DNA from: Isoetes taiwanensis | Taxonomy: Eukaryota; Streptophyta; Lycopodiopsida; Isoetales; Isoetaceae | Direction: 5' to 3' | Assembly (NCBI GenBank): GCA_021234155.1 | Contig: JAJEKV010000014.1 | Location: 7,767,563 to 7,831,562 of the forward strand | Length of the DNA stretch: 64,000 nucleotides | Shown: positions 1 through 11,745 of the stretch, piece by piece | How positions within the stretch are numbered: the first letter of the stretch is position 1 | Layout of the letters: every line of letters starts with the position of its first letter | The notes under the pieces: generated by a model | Databases searched by the model: none | Told to the model about the DNA's origin: nothing | Seen by the model: only the letters and a program-made list of their open reading frames with translations | Program-made: the position numbers and the translations under genes

Positions 1-2482
1 TCATAATTCATTATGCTTACAATCCAGATAATGGATGCTTGGCAATGTTGGAGAGGAGATTCAATAGAACAAATGTGAATTAATGCTTCACATAGTGAAG
101 GGTCTCTTCGAATACTTCTATAACCTTTGTTAGTCGATGCTCCGGTCGAGTTTTGAGTTGACATGAAATAGACAGACCAAAGCAAGGGAGACTTCAAAAC
201 CATCTAGCTAATGTGATTATAAAACTTAAAGCTAAAAGATTGGATGGCTTCAAAAAAGGAAGTGAAGGAACTTATATTCTAATAAGCAACCATAATGGGA
301 TCTAGCCTATGCCATATGGGTCAAACAAATCAAACGATCATTATCAATATATTGTCATAATACAAATCACACATTAATACACTACCTACTGCAAAACAAA
401 TAACCCATCCTTCACGCATGTTTGTTTGTGGAGACGTCGCACCAAGCAGAGCATTGTATGACCATGAAGGCCAAAGACTAAACCTGTTACATATGCAATG
501 CATACATTTTACATCTGAAAAGTAGCTTTTATGCATTGTACAATCATATCTTATGAATTAAGCAAGAAATATCCCTAAAATTTGTATGGATGCAAACCAC
601 ATTCATTACTAGTATTAACTTGGATCAGATTAATGCAAGAAATATTTATAAGATTAGCAAATCATGCCGGTATCATTGTGTATAAATATTCAAAGTGTTG
701 AAATTAAAATTTGGTTTAGTCAGAACATCCTCTGGAAACTGCACTCAATTTTCTACTACAAAAACAGCTCAACTTTCTACTATAAAAATGGCTCGCAATT
801 TTTCACTCCATCTATTTATGGATGGACATATTCCATTTTAAATCCCAACAAAACTAAGGGACAGCCGTGGATTTAAGTGGTGGTTAGATGTCGCACAACA
901 ATGCAATGACCAATTTAGCCCTTTCATATTTCTGTGCTCAGAAGTTACACTTCCACCAGGCTGGATGGATCCCTGTGCTCAGAAGTTACACTTCCACCAG
1001 GCTGGATGGATCCTTGCAACCAACGTTGACCATCATCTCCATGAGGCTGTTACCATAGACAGAGAATTAAAAAAAGTGCACCTAAGCACCAAAATAATTT
1101 ACATATTGACTTACTGAGCCAATGAATGGGAGTTTGTCTTATAGTAAAGCAGTGTTACCTTCAAACTTGCCAAGAAGAACAAATCAAAAGATTTTGTCCA
1201 AAGAGTTCGGTTTCCTGCATTACAAATAATGATTTCAGGAAATTAAATATAGCTTGTATGAAGACAGTGGCACATCATCTACAACAACAGCAGATCTCAT
1301 GCATCACTAGAAAAACTATCACTAATATGTGAAATAAATATTACAATATGCAATAACTATGCAAAAAGTCCTTATGGCAGGGATGCTAACAGTGCCAGAC
1401 CCACAATCTCTGCCCAGAATGCTACTTAGCATACCAGAATAATACTTATGGAGTCTTGTAAAAAGATTATAAACATTCAAATGGCCATAAACGTGAGTAA
1501 GATTGTTGTCGTATAGAGGCAGTAGGTGCTATATTAGCACCTACAAACATAAAATACAGTCTACTTAAGCAAACCCTTGGCAGAGACTATACCCTGTGCA
1601 ATGCAAGATACAATTGACAAAGAGTCTTCCTTAGCGGTGCACATCTTTCAGACTCAGGATGGAACACTTGCCGCTGTAATCAGCAAAAGAATTCGGAGAG
1701 CGCCAGAAGTTTTCGGTTTTGAAATTAATAAAAGGACTCGAAATAAGTTCCCAGCTTAGCATAAAGCTCTGAAAATTATAGACGAATCTACTATTAGCAA
1801 CAACTAAATATAAATGACAGTCATAACCCGCAAATAAAATTTACAAAAGCTAAACAAAGATATGTGACAGACTTAAAAAAAGTCCAGCAAAATGAGATTA
1901 TTCAAAATGAGTGGACTCAAGGTCCTGCAAAACCAAACTACTTATACACCTTACCGTTTTATACACATTACGATCTAGGCCCATTCTTCTCATTGATTTA
2001 GGAACAAGTAAAATGCGGTTACGTTCTTTTTCCATAGATTTAGGAACAAGCAAGAAACCATGGGATCAATGCTAGAATCTTGATGCATTTCATTTCTTTG
2101 GTCATCTATAAACGTTAATGGCAGATATATGGAAGTAGAGAAGATGTACAAAGACAGAGATGGATACAGTTCACCATACGATTGGAAATATCAAGAACCT
2201 ATCCTTGTTTTTATTTTATCATTGTTAATTCTGCGCACTTTTTTCTGATTCTTATGCTTCTTACTGCATCTCACCACGATTGCACTCCTGCGAAACAAAT
2301 CAGACTTTATCAAGGTAGACACATGGCAAGGGCACCTATAAGGACCTCATGTCCCTTTTGTAGCAAAAATGTTACCCGAATATTCTAGCATCTAAAATAT
2401 TATTTTAGTTGAGTTGAAGCAGAAGAATTGCACAACAAATAACTTGCCTGCATGTATCAACTTAATAGATGCATTTGTATAC
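1..2482. other. AT-rich spacer, no gene recognised
   Basis: No open frame here resembles a known family, and the short frames on either strand lack convincing splice sites. A 41-bp tandem repeat lies inside (932-1013). Because the sorting-nexin exon at 2483-2743 is on the minus strand, its downstream exons would be expected here. I looked for the usual C-terminal BAR-domain continuation and did not find it. Confidence 0.4.
932..1013. repeat. 41-bp tandem duplication
   Basis: Two adjacent copies with period 41, both beginning CTGTGCTCAGAAGTTACAC and ending in GGCTGGATGGATC. They are essentially identical, so the duplication is recent or conserved. No gene overlaps it. Confidence 0.9.
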
Positions 2483-2743
2483 CTTAATGTATTCATACTC
2501 TGTCTGTGCACATTCTCGGGATTCCTTTGCAAGTTTCATTGATTCCTTCAGCTCATCCACCTTGCGGTTCCTTGATCTATCACCACCAAAAACCTTTGAT
2601 GATGCTATAGATAGTTTTTCAATCCGCCCTTGCATTGTGGAAATATCTGTCATCAATGTCTGTAAAGTCAACAATGCACTAGCTCAGTCCGAAAATGCAG
2701 TATGAACAGCTTGCATCATTCCCAAGTACTCGTGGAGGTTATC
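2483..2743 (-). pseudogene. sorting nexin 1/2-type BAR-domain exon with in-frame stop
   Basis: An 87-codon exon bounded by TTTTGCAG at its 5' side and AAG|GTATAC at its 3' side. The reading begins DNLHEYLGMMQAVH and continues with STMQGRIEKL, SSKVFGGDRS and KVDELKESMK, which matches the BAR-domain helix of plant SNX1/SNX2 retromer sorting nexins. In that family the segment helps dimerise the protein on endosomal membranes. A TGA (2684-2686) interrupts it where the family normally has arginine (SDRAS), and one C-to-T change of CGA would explain this. No PX domain or further BAR exons were found nearby. I read it as an orphan exon or decayed copy; the alternative is a real gene with very long introns and a base error. 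Confidence 0.72.
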
Positions 2744-4110
2744 CTGCAAAAGACCCAAAAAGAACTAAGTGACCATGATGTACATATTTTAACATGCAAA
2801 ACCGAACTGCCAATCTAAGTCTTCTTGAAGACCATCAGAGATGTAAGCGACTAGAAAATGTGAGAAGTAACATGTGTGCTATATATAAGGCCTATCATAG
2901 GAAAATTTAGGATCTTTGGATTACACATGCGCGAGACAAAGCAAACAAACTGAAAACGTAGATATCATGCATAGATGGTGAAGAACTTTTAATGTGAGTG
3001 AAGGAAATGCAAAAAAGAAACTCCACCTTGTTTGCAAAGGGCCACTAGTACAATGATATTATCACCTTGCTGTCCCAATGCTTGGTGTGATACACAAAGG
3101 TACATAAAAGTTAATGGGGGTTTTGAATAAGTGTTCCACTACGATGCGGTTTATTACGAAAGCAAGCAATGGCTGGAAAGGCATAGTAATGTCAAGGTTC
3201 ATTCCTGACAAGAGATGACAACAAAGAACACTATGAAAAAGATTTTCAGTTTATGTCTCACCTTGTCAACAAAACAGAAGTTGGAATCCTTTGTTTGTGT
3301 GGAAATTCTGGTTATAAGCATCCTTAAAGCTGGGTTGGACGTCGTTCTATAGACCCACATAAGAATCGGTGAAGAATTGCTGTAGAAAGATCTGTTGCAT
3401 GCTGTTACAGAGTGTTGCAGATGCTTTTTTATAGACAACTTCAACTACAATTTTGCTCCAGTCACCACAACTACATTGGTATATCTGCAGCTCCATTGCC
3501 ATATATATTTAGAATTTATATTTAGAATGGAGAATAGAAATTTGAGGAGCCTTACCGGTCACAAAAATGCACGTCCAGCCTCTGTTTGATGTTTGTTGGC
3601 CCAAAGCTCTGCCAGGGAGTTATAAGGGAATAGAAAGCAAGTAAGCTCAGCTCGATGAATGTGAAAACAGATGTCCTAAGCTACATAAAACAATATGTTA
3701 GTGAGTAACGATTACCACAAACAGTGTAAAATGAAGTGACTTCTGCTTGTGCATCAATATGGAAAATCTTTTCAGAAGAAATTGTCCATGAGAATGCATT
3801 TTACGTTCAAGCCTTGTTTTGCATTTTAAATGCCACAAACAAATCCCCCTTCTGCTATAGCAGTCATTCCAGTCATTCCAACAGAACACTCAAAAAATAG
3901 CCGCTGCATCTCTTACCTTTCCGCTCTAACTAACCCGGAATGGCAAACCCTCCAAAGCAAAAACAAACCCTGGCGGCAACATACAGCCGGTTAGACACAC
4001 ACAGAAATAAGGAATGCAAGATTGGAGCTTCGGTCTGTCTTCCCAGTTAGCCGGTTCAAGCATCCCCAACCCACAACGCAGGTGACCGCTAATTTACAGG
4101 GAAGAATAGG
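2744..4110. other. no gene recognised upstream of the SNX exon
   Basis: Short minus-strand frames around 3199-3444 and 3698-3889 do not resemble the PX domain or any other sorting-nexin segment. A possible splice donor (GACAAG|GTGAG) occurs near 3262 but its exon is not recognisable. The right end leads into a block shared with 47.2 kb. Confidence 0.3.
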
Positions 4111-4182
4111 TTTTTAGCAGTCACAAGCATATCCTAGGGATATTCTAGCATATACCTAGGATATGCTAAAACCCCACATAAA
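4111..4182. repeat. 72-bp block shared with 47255-47326, palindromic core
   Basis: This block and 47255-47326 are nearly identical in the same orientation. Both contain AGCATATCCTAGGGATATTC, then TAGCATATACCTAGGATATG, and end in CCCACATAAA. The core is an imperfect inverted repeat around CCTAGG. To the left, similarity continues in patches for roughly 150 bp (shared GGTTAGCCGGTT and TTTTTAGCAGTCAC). To the right it stops abruptly. Both blocks lie 5' of minus-strand gene fragments (SNX here, ABCC at 47 kb). Confidence 0.85.
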
Positions 4183-4355
4183 AAACTGGCTAGCTATGAA
4201 AAGAAGCCGTCATTTTGTGAAAATTTCGTGCTTGTTTTCGTCATGTTTTCGCATATTTTGGCCCTTAAACCACAGGTCTTGCAGTTTATCACGATCTAAC
4301 CGTCCGCAGCCGTTGGATCAAGCACAGGTTATAATAAGGAATTTGGGATTGCTGA

Positions 4356-4396
4356 AGATTATCACGATAATCTCTAGGAGATTATCACGATAATCT
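4356..4396. repeat. two copies of palindrome AGATTATCACGATAATCT
   Basis: The 18-bp palindrome (8-bp arms AGATTATC/GATAATCT) occurs at 4356-4373 and again at 4379-4396. Each could form a small hairpin or bind a dimeric protein. No gene context is clear. Confidence 0.85.
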
Positions 4397-4530
4397 TTTG
4401 AATATTCTTTATTCTAATCTAACAGTTATGTGATTGCCACGTAGCTCCTCCGTAATCATATCTGTCCATTATCCCCTGTTTTATCCGTCTATTATCCCCT
4501 GTTTGCTCTGAGTCTGCACCGATTCTCCGC

Positions 4531-4628
4531 ATCGATCAACAGTAGCGATGGAGCTCCATCAGGCTCCGTCGTCATTTTCAAGCATCGATCAACAGTAGAA
4601 ATTTTTTAGCATAACCGATCAACAGTAG
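4531..4628. repeat. three copies of CGATCAACAGTAG
   Basis: The word (A)TCGATCAACAGTAG appears at 4531, 4584 and about 4614, separated by unrelated sequence. The last two are followed by similar ATTTTTTAGCATAA tails. This is one of several short-range word echoes between 4.3 and 5.5 kb. Confidence 0.8.
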
Positions 4629-5087
4629 GAATATTTTAGCATAATCGATGAATTTTCCCTCTTACAGGTAAAGCACAATGAAGCCGGAGCCACAGGTATG
4701 GCAAGTGCAAAGCATTTGTGCTTCTATTTCTTGCTCAGAGAATAATGGCCATGACAAGATGCCTTTGCTACAGGCCAAGCTTTGCTACGGGCCAAGCTTA
4801 AAGAAAAAAATTTCTGGGTCATGCTTAGCCCAACAGCCTGTTTGCTAGGCCATGCTCTGCAGCTATTCTCTGTTTGCTGCTTTTTGAAAGCCTGCTATTT
4901 GTTTTGCCGGAACTTTAGAGCAAGTTTCCACCCTTGTATTCAATTCAAGCAGAAAATTCCCACTTTCAAGCAGAAAATTCCCATCGGAGTTAAAAATCAG
5001 CCATGGTTTCAGTAGATCTATTGATTTAGAAATCTGCAGGGGCTTATCAATCTGCTCAATAAACTGCTCGACCTGTGGTTTAAGGGA

Positions 5088-5166
5088 GGTCAACCCTCCC
5101 CTCTCGCAGATTATGGGAAACCCTCCCCTCCCATAATCTGCTCAAGGGGAGGGGGGAGGGTTAACC
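5088..5166. repeat. compound hairpin
   Basis: Inner arms GCAGATTATGGGA (5106-5118) and TCCCATAATCTGC (5129-5141) are perfectly complementary over 13 bp. An outer pair, AGGTCAACCCTCCCCTC against GGGGAGGGTTAACCT, extends the stem on both sides. The loop is CCCTCCCC-rich. Confidence 0.85.
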
Positions 5167-5236
5167 TCCTCTTCTATCGTAGAAGAAGAGGCAGTTTTTA
5201 TTTGCAATCGCTGTCGACTGGCCTAATCTTTAGGAA

Positions 5237-5331
5237 GGAGAAATTTTGTTGAGCAGAAAATTTCACGAAGAAATTTTCTGGCGGCCGCCAGAAAATTTCA
5301 AGTGAAATTTCTCTGCTCAATAAAATTCTCC
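5237..5331. repeat. ~95-bp near-perfect palindrome centred on GCGGCCGC
   Basis: The two arms, about 47 bp each, are complementary with only a few single-base differences or indels, and meet at GCGGCCGC (5281-5288). Each arm carries the words GAGCAGA and AAATTTCAC next to AAATTTTCTGGC. The sequence has essentially no loop, so it is a cruciform candidate. It sits between the compound hairpin at 5088-5166 and the inverted repeat at 5334-5523. Confidence 0.88.
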
Positions 5332-5333
5332 AA

Positions 5334-5523
5334 CGAAAAAAAAGGGGGCTTCAAATTTTGCCCCCGATCTTCTCTTTCCTGCAGTTTTCCGGCAAGATGT
5401 GTTGGCGGCGCCGCTTAACCTGGGACGGCAAGGGCAGCTTCAGATCCGGTGGAGTTCAACATAAAATTACAGAGTTTAAAAACCTGTTGTTTGGGGCCGA
5501 AATTTGATGCCCCCTTTTTTTCG
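5334..5523. repeat. 190-bp foldback with ~31-bp terminal inverted repeats
   Basis: The left end CGAAAAAAAAGGGGGCTTC pairs with the right end GATGCCCCCTTTTTTTCG, and similarity continues inward through AAATTT. The interior contains GGCGGCGCCGC. It has the architecture of a small foldback element, but I found no clear target duplication. Confidence 0.7.
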
Positions 5524-6380
5524 CTTTTAAAGCTTCTACTAATGTCGAGTATAAAGTTTAGCTTCCGAATCTGCCGACTGAGCAATAAACTGATGAAGGG
5601 GGTAGATGAAGATGCAGACGGATCTTAGCTTCTTGCTCCGTCTTTGTTTTAACCGCTCGTGAAGTTGTGCCAGATCTGCAAACGTGACATGCAACAACGG
5701 ATCTGAAGAACAAAGGATGTGCAATAGCGGCTCAAGATGGCGTCATTAGGAACCCCTAAATGCAAAATTATCTGAAATAAACAAACCGATGGAAGTCTGG
5801 ATATTTCCACCCAACGGTGGTTTAAGTACAAGAGAATCGTGCCGATTGCTAAAAAAAAACTGATTGTGCCAGAAAACTGATTGTGCCAGAATATGTTGAT
5901 TGCCATGTCGAAGGTCATGGATTTAACGTCTCGTTGTGAAAGTAGCCATGAAGGACCCACTTCAACGTGTATAGTGGGAGGAGCAGGTCTCATCTATTTG
6001 TGTGCCCCATAAGTTTGGGCTTCTCATCATGTTTAACATGGAAATTCTTTAGGGATGGCATTTTTAAGAATAGGTCGAATACAAGACATAGGAAGATAAA
6101 TATACTATAGGACATTTTTATAGGTTGCCCAAAAAAAAGGGGCAGCCCGATTTTAAGACTTTAAACAAAAGATTTGGACCTTTAAACATCATTCTAATGC
6201 ATGCACGATGCATATGCATCAGAATTATGTCCGATGAATTGAAGGCTTTTCAATTATGGCATTACGTAGGTCCAGATCCAGCAAAATATTTGTCCCATAC
6301 TTCAGCATTCCCATCATTTTGTGTTTTTATGCACAGGACCATATGCACCATTCTTTTTCTTCCAAAATGTGCCTCAAAAG

Positions 6381-7267
6381 CATGGTTACCGGGAACGGCA
6401 TTCCGAACACTGTTCCCGTTCCGAACAAGTTCCGGGGCATGCCACGTTCCGGGAACTTTTGTTCCCGTTCCGAATGTGCATGCTACTCGGAACGGTGTTC
6501 CGAGCATGTTCCGGTAAGTTGGAAACGTTGTTCCCAACTATCAAATATTTTTTGCCTTTTTTTTCACAATTTTTTTTTATTTTCCCTGTTATTTTTTGAA
6601 TTCTCGATTCCTTTTTGGCTTCTTTCTGATTCCCAATAGGGCAGACTCTTCTCTTTCTATTCTATCTGGCTGAGACGCGACCATCTCTCTAGCTCAATTC
6701 ATCCATGACCGGCCAGCCAGGAGGAGTAGCAGCAGCCCGACCCTTGCAACAATGCATACTTCAGACTCTAGCAGTAGGTAGCAAGGCATGTGAGCATGTG
6801 AAGATGATGACGACAACGACAGTGACAATGATGCCATGAAATTACTGTTTGAAAAACTATAAAAATACTTTTTGTTGATGCTTTGTATCATAAAATGCTA
6901 CTTTATTTTACTATGAATATGTTTTAAAGTTGTCATGCCATATAAACATTTGCTATAACAGTAAAATTTCTCTTTATTTATAATGATGATTTGATTTTGA
7001 AGAATTATTTGTCATAAAACACAAATTATCTGATGTTTTTTCATATACACGGTAGTCTTATTTCCATTTAGCCATTATTATACATTACCCTTTGACATTT
7101 TAAACTTGAAAACTAGTTCAATAGATTAATTAGCCCATGGGAACGCCAAATCTGACTTCAAATTTTATTTTTTCCAAAGTTGGATATTCCCGTTCCGAAG
7201 TGTTCCCGTTCCGATTCCGGTTTTTGAGGTGTCGTTCCGGTTCCCGTTCCAGTTCCGGGTAACCGTG
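6381..7267. mobile_element. hAT-like non-autonomous TIR element, 887 bp
   Basis: The terminal inverted repeats are CATGGTTACCGGGAAC at the left and CACGGTTACCCGGAAC (read inward) at the right, two mismatches in 16. They are flanked by an exact 8-bp duplication CTCAAAAG (6373-6380 and 7268-7275). An 8-bp duplication with termini starting CA is characteristic of the hAT superfamily. Both subterminal regions (about 6390-6520 and 7187-7265) are packed with variants of GTTCCCGTTCCGAA in both orientations, resembling the transposase-binding arrays of Ac-type elements. The AT-rich middle has no transposase, so movement would need a helper. Short frames over the ends are by-products of the repeats. 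Confidence 0.88.
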
Positions 7268-7275
7268 CTCAAAAG

Positions 7276-9865
7276 TAAGCTTTCCCTTTATGTTCCTTGC
7301 TTTATTTCTACAAGAAATTTATCGCGGACGCGAACATTTCTCTTTACCGACTCGCTCTTGCAAGGGAAGATTAGTGTAACTTTAGAATGGTGTGAAAGAT
7401 GACCTTGGAATGCAAGACTTGCACCGAACTTCTTCCTTTAAACATTTAGGCCTACTCAAATTGCTCAGAAATTTTTTTTACATGCAATCCATAAAAGCAT
7501 TCTACTTTGAATAAGGCAAGCATGTGAGAGAACAGTCATAGTGCTTCCTTCCCACTGTTGTTTAGCTTCTCCTACAATAAGCATGGTCGGAGTGTGACTT
7601 TGTATGGTCATCTTCTCAAAAAAATTGTGCGGACGCCCTTGAACATCTTTTTGCACTTGTTTTTTATTGCAATCACCATTTGCATCAGAAAACCAAGTTA
7701 ATAAACTCTTGACTGCATTGATTAATGCAATGTTATTACTGATGTCTGTGCCCAATCTATCATATAGCGTGTGGAGTGAATAGAATAGCAGCAAGCAGAA
7801 GCAGGCCTTATGATACATAAGATAATTACTTGTCTCGACCTTCCCATTCCCTTGGGTATATGCCACTGTTCAACTCAGATTCACAGAGAAATCCTTCTCC
7901 TTGCACGGCCCTCTGCTTTCACTCAGAGTTCTACTCTAACTGAAAGCGAAAGGGTCTCGTCCCTCAGAATCCAGATCTGTTCCTATTTTTTTAACTTTCT
8001 TTTTTCTGCTTCATTCCACTTTGATCCATTTTTGTGCATACAGTTCTGTCTGCCCACAGTTCTGTTACTACACCATAGCCATAGCCACCCTTCTGTTGGC
8101 CTGCATTCAATGCACAGCATGCCTTGCTTTGCCCTTCAATCGCACATGCATATTCTAATGAGGTATTACTGCAAGAGTACTTTTTAGTGTGTTTTGTGCT
8201 TGCAGCTGTGTTTGCTTCTTTTTGTAAAGCAAGAGGGGCCAGTTAAAAAATAAGGCTAGAGAAAAAAACCCATTCTCTCTTTATGGGATGTCTTCCAATG
8301 GCTCTAGTTTTCTGCTTCCAAACGCTATGTTCTATAGGTGTAAGCTCCTGGTTAGGTAAATGCAGCTCACAAGGAGGGCAACACTGTAGCCAGACGGAAC
8401 ATTCTCATTTTGTCATTGTCTCCACCTCGCAAAGGAAACAAAATCACCCGACAATGCAAGCCAATCCATGTCTGTGATTTAAAATCCGATTCCAGCATGC
8501 CATTGCCGCTGTTCCATCAACGTTCTTCTTCACTATTCTGGCCTGATCCCTGGGAAAAGATGAACTAGAAAAGATGAACTAGGACTAGAGCTCTGTAGCC
8601 GCCTCAATCGATAGGAATGTTTAATTAGGAGCACCGCCTAGGTCTAAGAAGGCTTTTGGTCCCCTTCAAATCAAAAAGCACAAGCAACAGCAAAGGAAAT
8701 TACGATGGCAGTGGTTGTTGGAGCTTTGGGACAGCCCTTTCCCTACTTTGGAACAGGCCTAAATCCGACAGCTTCAATTTATCAGGGGTGATGGAAACCA
8801 CCCTTTAAACGTGGGAAAACTTGACAGAACCCACATCAGTTCTGGATCTTAGAAGCCCCAGTCCCAGTTCAAGAGCAGGATCAGCCAGGCAGGGAAGACC
8901 CAGGGATTGCTTGCAGAGCAAGAAAGGGGAATTATGACGTCACATGCTAACATCAGCTTTTTTTCCAGGTGTCAAGCGTAGGTTTTTTTTGCATCAAACA
9001 AAATAGAAAAAAAGAGAAAAGGAACATGACTTATATATGAATGATAGTTCCTTGCTTTATTTCTAAGTGTCAATTGCTTGACAAATTTTGCAGACTCGGC
9101 ATTGCCATAATTTAGCACAATCTGTAGCTCAGAAAGTGGCTTTTTGATGAAAAATATCAGTTGAGCTAATTTGAGGATGGGCAGTAAAGTAAAGAGGAAT
9201 AAGACGCCAAATTGCCCTCATCGATGAATTCAGATAGAAAGTTACTTCAAATCCCAGAGTTTAAGCATAGCTTTAAGGCCTTTGATAATGCATCTCTTGG
9301 ATAACAAATGCAAATCAAATGCAAGTCAACCTTTGGATAAGATAGTTCAGACCATGGATTGACAGGATAAAATGCACCCAATTAAAAGTTAAGCACAAAA
9401 GGAAGCAGATTTTCTCGAACATGTCAAACAACAAGAGCCTTTTCTGTTTCTCCTGCCAAGGCAAATTGTTTTCTTTTCCAGTTATGTTTTCTTTGGGTAG
9501 TTAGTGTGGACTCTTTATACATTTTTTTTATATTTTTTCTTAATCTCCGTAACTTGCATGTGATCAGCGCAAGAGTATAGAGGTCCTAATGAAGGTTTAC
9601 CAACCCTGGGAGAGATCATGTTCGGAATTCTAATCCTTGCAATGTAGTCATGCTATAACAGTGCTACGTCAGTGAGATTGCTGTTGAATTTGGTTAAAAA
9701 ATGCCAAGACTAAATGAAAATTGATGTACGTTACAGAAGCCACGTTCTTGTTCTCCAACGACAACAGTTACAGCTACATCTCAATGCCTTGTTTACAAGT
9801 CACTATGATGCAACCATGCGTACTGTGCCGCTACCTCAGAAAAACACAGAATCTGTGGATGTTCA
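7276..9865. other. spacer between hAT-like element and the 128-aa gene
   Basis: A 133-codon minus-strand frame (7465-7866) is open, but I recognise no family in it and its coding status is doubtful. The rest is AT-rich with poly-T runs and short frames. No RNA gene or further element was identified. Confidence 0.3.
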
Positions 9866-11612
9866 TCAACGCCCAAAAGGAGCCTGCATCAAGTCAAATG
9901 CTCTTTCTAATAGCTGCAACAAAGAAGAATGTATGAGAAGTCGAGCATAAAACCAGGGACCAAAGAACTACTCACACAGCATCATGCAACTATGATAACC
10001 TATACAGCACCTCAAAATTTATGGCTGAAATTTATGCACATCAAATTATGTCAAGATTTGGCAAAATTCCAGTGGCGCACTACCAACGAAGGTGGCTAAA
10101 ACTTCTCCTAGTTCATAGATTCACAGTTTGGACTCCTCAAAATTTTCTTGGGGAATAGAGAGCGTCTTAATGATTGAATAGTCCAATGGCCATGTACTTA
10201 TGTCATCAGAGCAAGAATTCATATTTCCATGTTGTCACCACATGTGGCAAGTACCAATAGCTGCCTCATCTTCCGTTGACATCTTTTTAGTACCATGCAT
10301 GGTGTGTAGCAAATAACATTGACGAAAGTTCAAGACACCCACAAAGAAGAAAATGCTGTTAGTCTCAAACAGTTGTGTTTACTAATGCTTGTTTTGAACA
10401 TCTTCCGAACCAGTATGACATGACGACAACTCTCAAGAGTTGCAAAAGCAACTACACTGGAGGAGCTAGAATCCTTAATGTAGCCAGCATTGATGTACTA
10501 TATTAACTACAAAAAATCACACGTCACAGCCTTATGACATCCACGTCTTCAAATGCAAGCCCGGCATTTTCTCAAGCTCTTTACATGTACGCACCTTTCT
10601 AAGATCTCAACCAGCTTGTTAACCTCTATGCCCTCCAATAATATCCAAAAACAAGAGACTTAACATGTCCCACAATTTGACCCATCTAAACAGAAGCCTT
10701 TATTTTAAAACAATCAAAATCATCATAAGACCATTCACAATACATGCAACTAACCTTGCTTAAGGTCCTTAATTCCCGTCCTACAGGCTCAAGAGATTTC
10801 AAATCCACCTTGACTTGAAATGGTATTGGCCAGACCTGCAAAATCAGGAAAACGCTTCTAGAAGAATGCAAAAAAGGAATTCTGAAATTCTATTCGCAGC
10901 AAAGAGGATGTAGTGATACGATATAGCTAAGCAGGAGCTTTAAAATTTCATAAATATTGCTAATGACCAGATAGTGACTACAAATATAAGAACAAGCATG
11001 TGGTTGGAATGTTTACAATATGACACGGAAAGGAGGGAAAAGACATATATGGCATTTTTTTGGGTTGTCAAGAGTGAGACAAGGAAAAAAAAGACTTGAG
11101 TATTAACAAGTTATTTCATTCCTAACCTGTAGCCCAAGTACTTTTATAGGTTTGACAAGCCCAGGAACTATGCAATCTGGTCCAGCTGCCTCAACCAAAG
11201 CTTCTGTAGCAAGTCCTAGCCCAACAGGATCTGGATGCTATGAAAAAACCATCATGAATCAATTCCAACCATTATAATCAAAAGCAGAGAAAATGCTAAT
11301 GTTATAACTGCTCCTAGCATAATATCATATGAAACAATTTAACACCGGCAATGGGTAACATACTTTTCTGGAACAAAAAACTAATAAGACGCCGGCAATC
11401 AAAATAACAACTCTAATTGCCAGAGAGTCCAATTCTGACTAGGTTTTCAAAGTCAAAACACAAACCTTCATAATGCTAACAGCGTAGTGAAAATTGGAAG
11501 CCTGGCGTACTGATATAGAGGTCTGAGAAATGCGAGGAATAGGTTTCTCGCCCGAAAGAGTACGCCATGGCGCATCGTCTGGGAGCTTGGACTTGGTCTT
11601 TCTCGACGCCAT
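9866..11612 (-). CDS. conserved plant-type 128-aa protein, four exons, function unrecognised
   Basis: The exons are 11612-11466 (49 codons), 11237-11127 (37), 10835-10755 (27) and 9913-9866 (15 plus TGA). Every intron has GT and AG ends and every junction is phase 0. The protein starts MASRKTKSKLPDDAPW. It contains KPIPRISQTSISVRQASN, then HPDPVGLGLATEALVEAAGP in exon 2, the hydrophobic VWPIPFQVKVDLKS followed by EPVGRELRTLSK in exon 3, and a short final exon LLERAFDLMQAPFGR. No signal peptide or membrane helix is visible. An upstream in-frame ATG at 11624 would add four residues (MKLH); I prefer 11612 because the MASRKTK start looks natural. Clean splicing and an unbroken frame mark it as probably functional. 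The family feels familiar as a small conserved plant protein, but I cannot name it. A transposon lies about 130 bp upstream. Confidence 0.78.
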
Positions 11613-11745
11613 ATGTAATTTCAAGATACGGGGGTCACAATATCTTCTAGAATTGTAAGGGCAAACCCTATGGTCTTGTTGTACGATAGAATATTTTCTA
11701 AGTCATTTAGGTAGAAATATTTTTATTGGACTAGGCGAATTGTTT

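Noticed and set aside
2684-2686. TGA in the SNX exon explained by RNA editing or recoding
   Set aside because: U-to-C editing is known in organelles of some seed-free plants, not for nuclear mRNAs of this kind; a mutation or base error is simpler.
6125-6639. Overlapping plus-strand frames of 92-130 codons at the left end of the hAT-like element
   Set aside because: They run through the subterminal GTTCCCGTTCCGAA repeats and are a by-product of their composition, with frames open on both strands.
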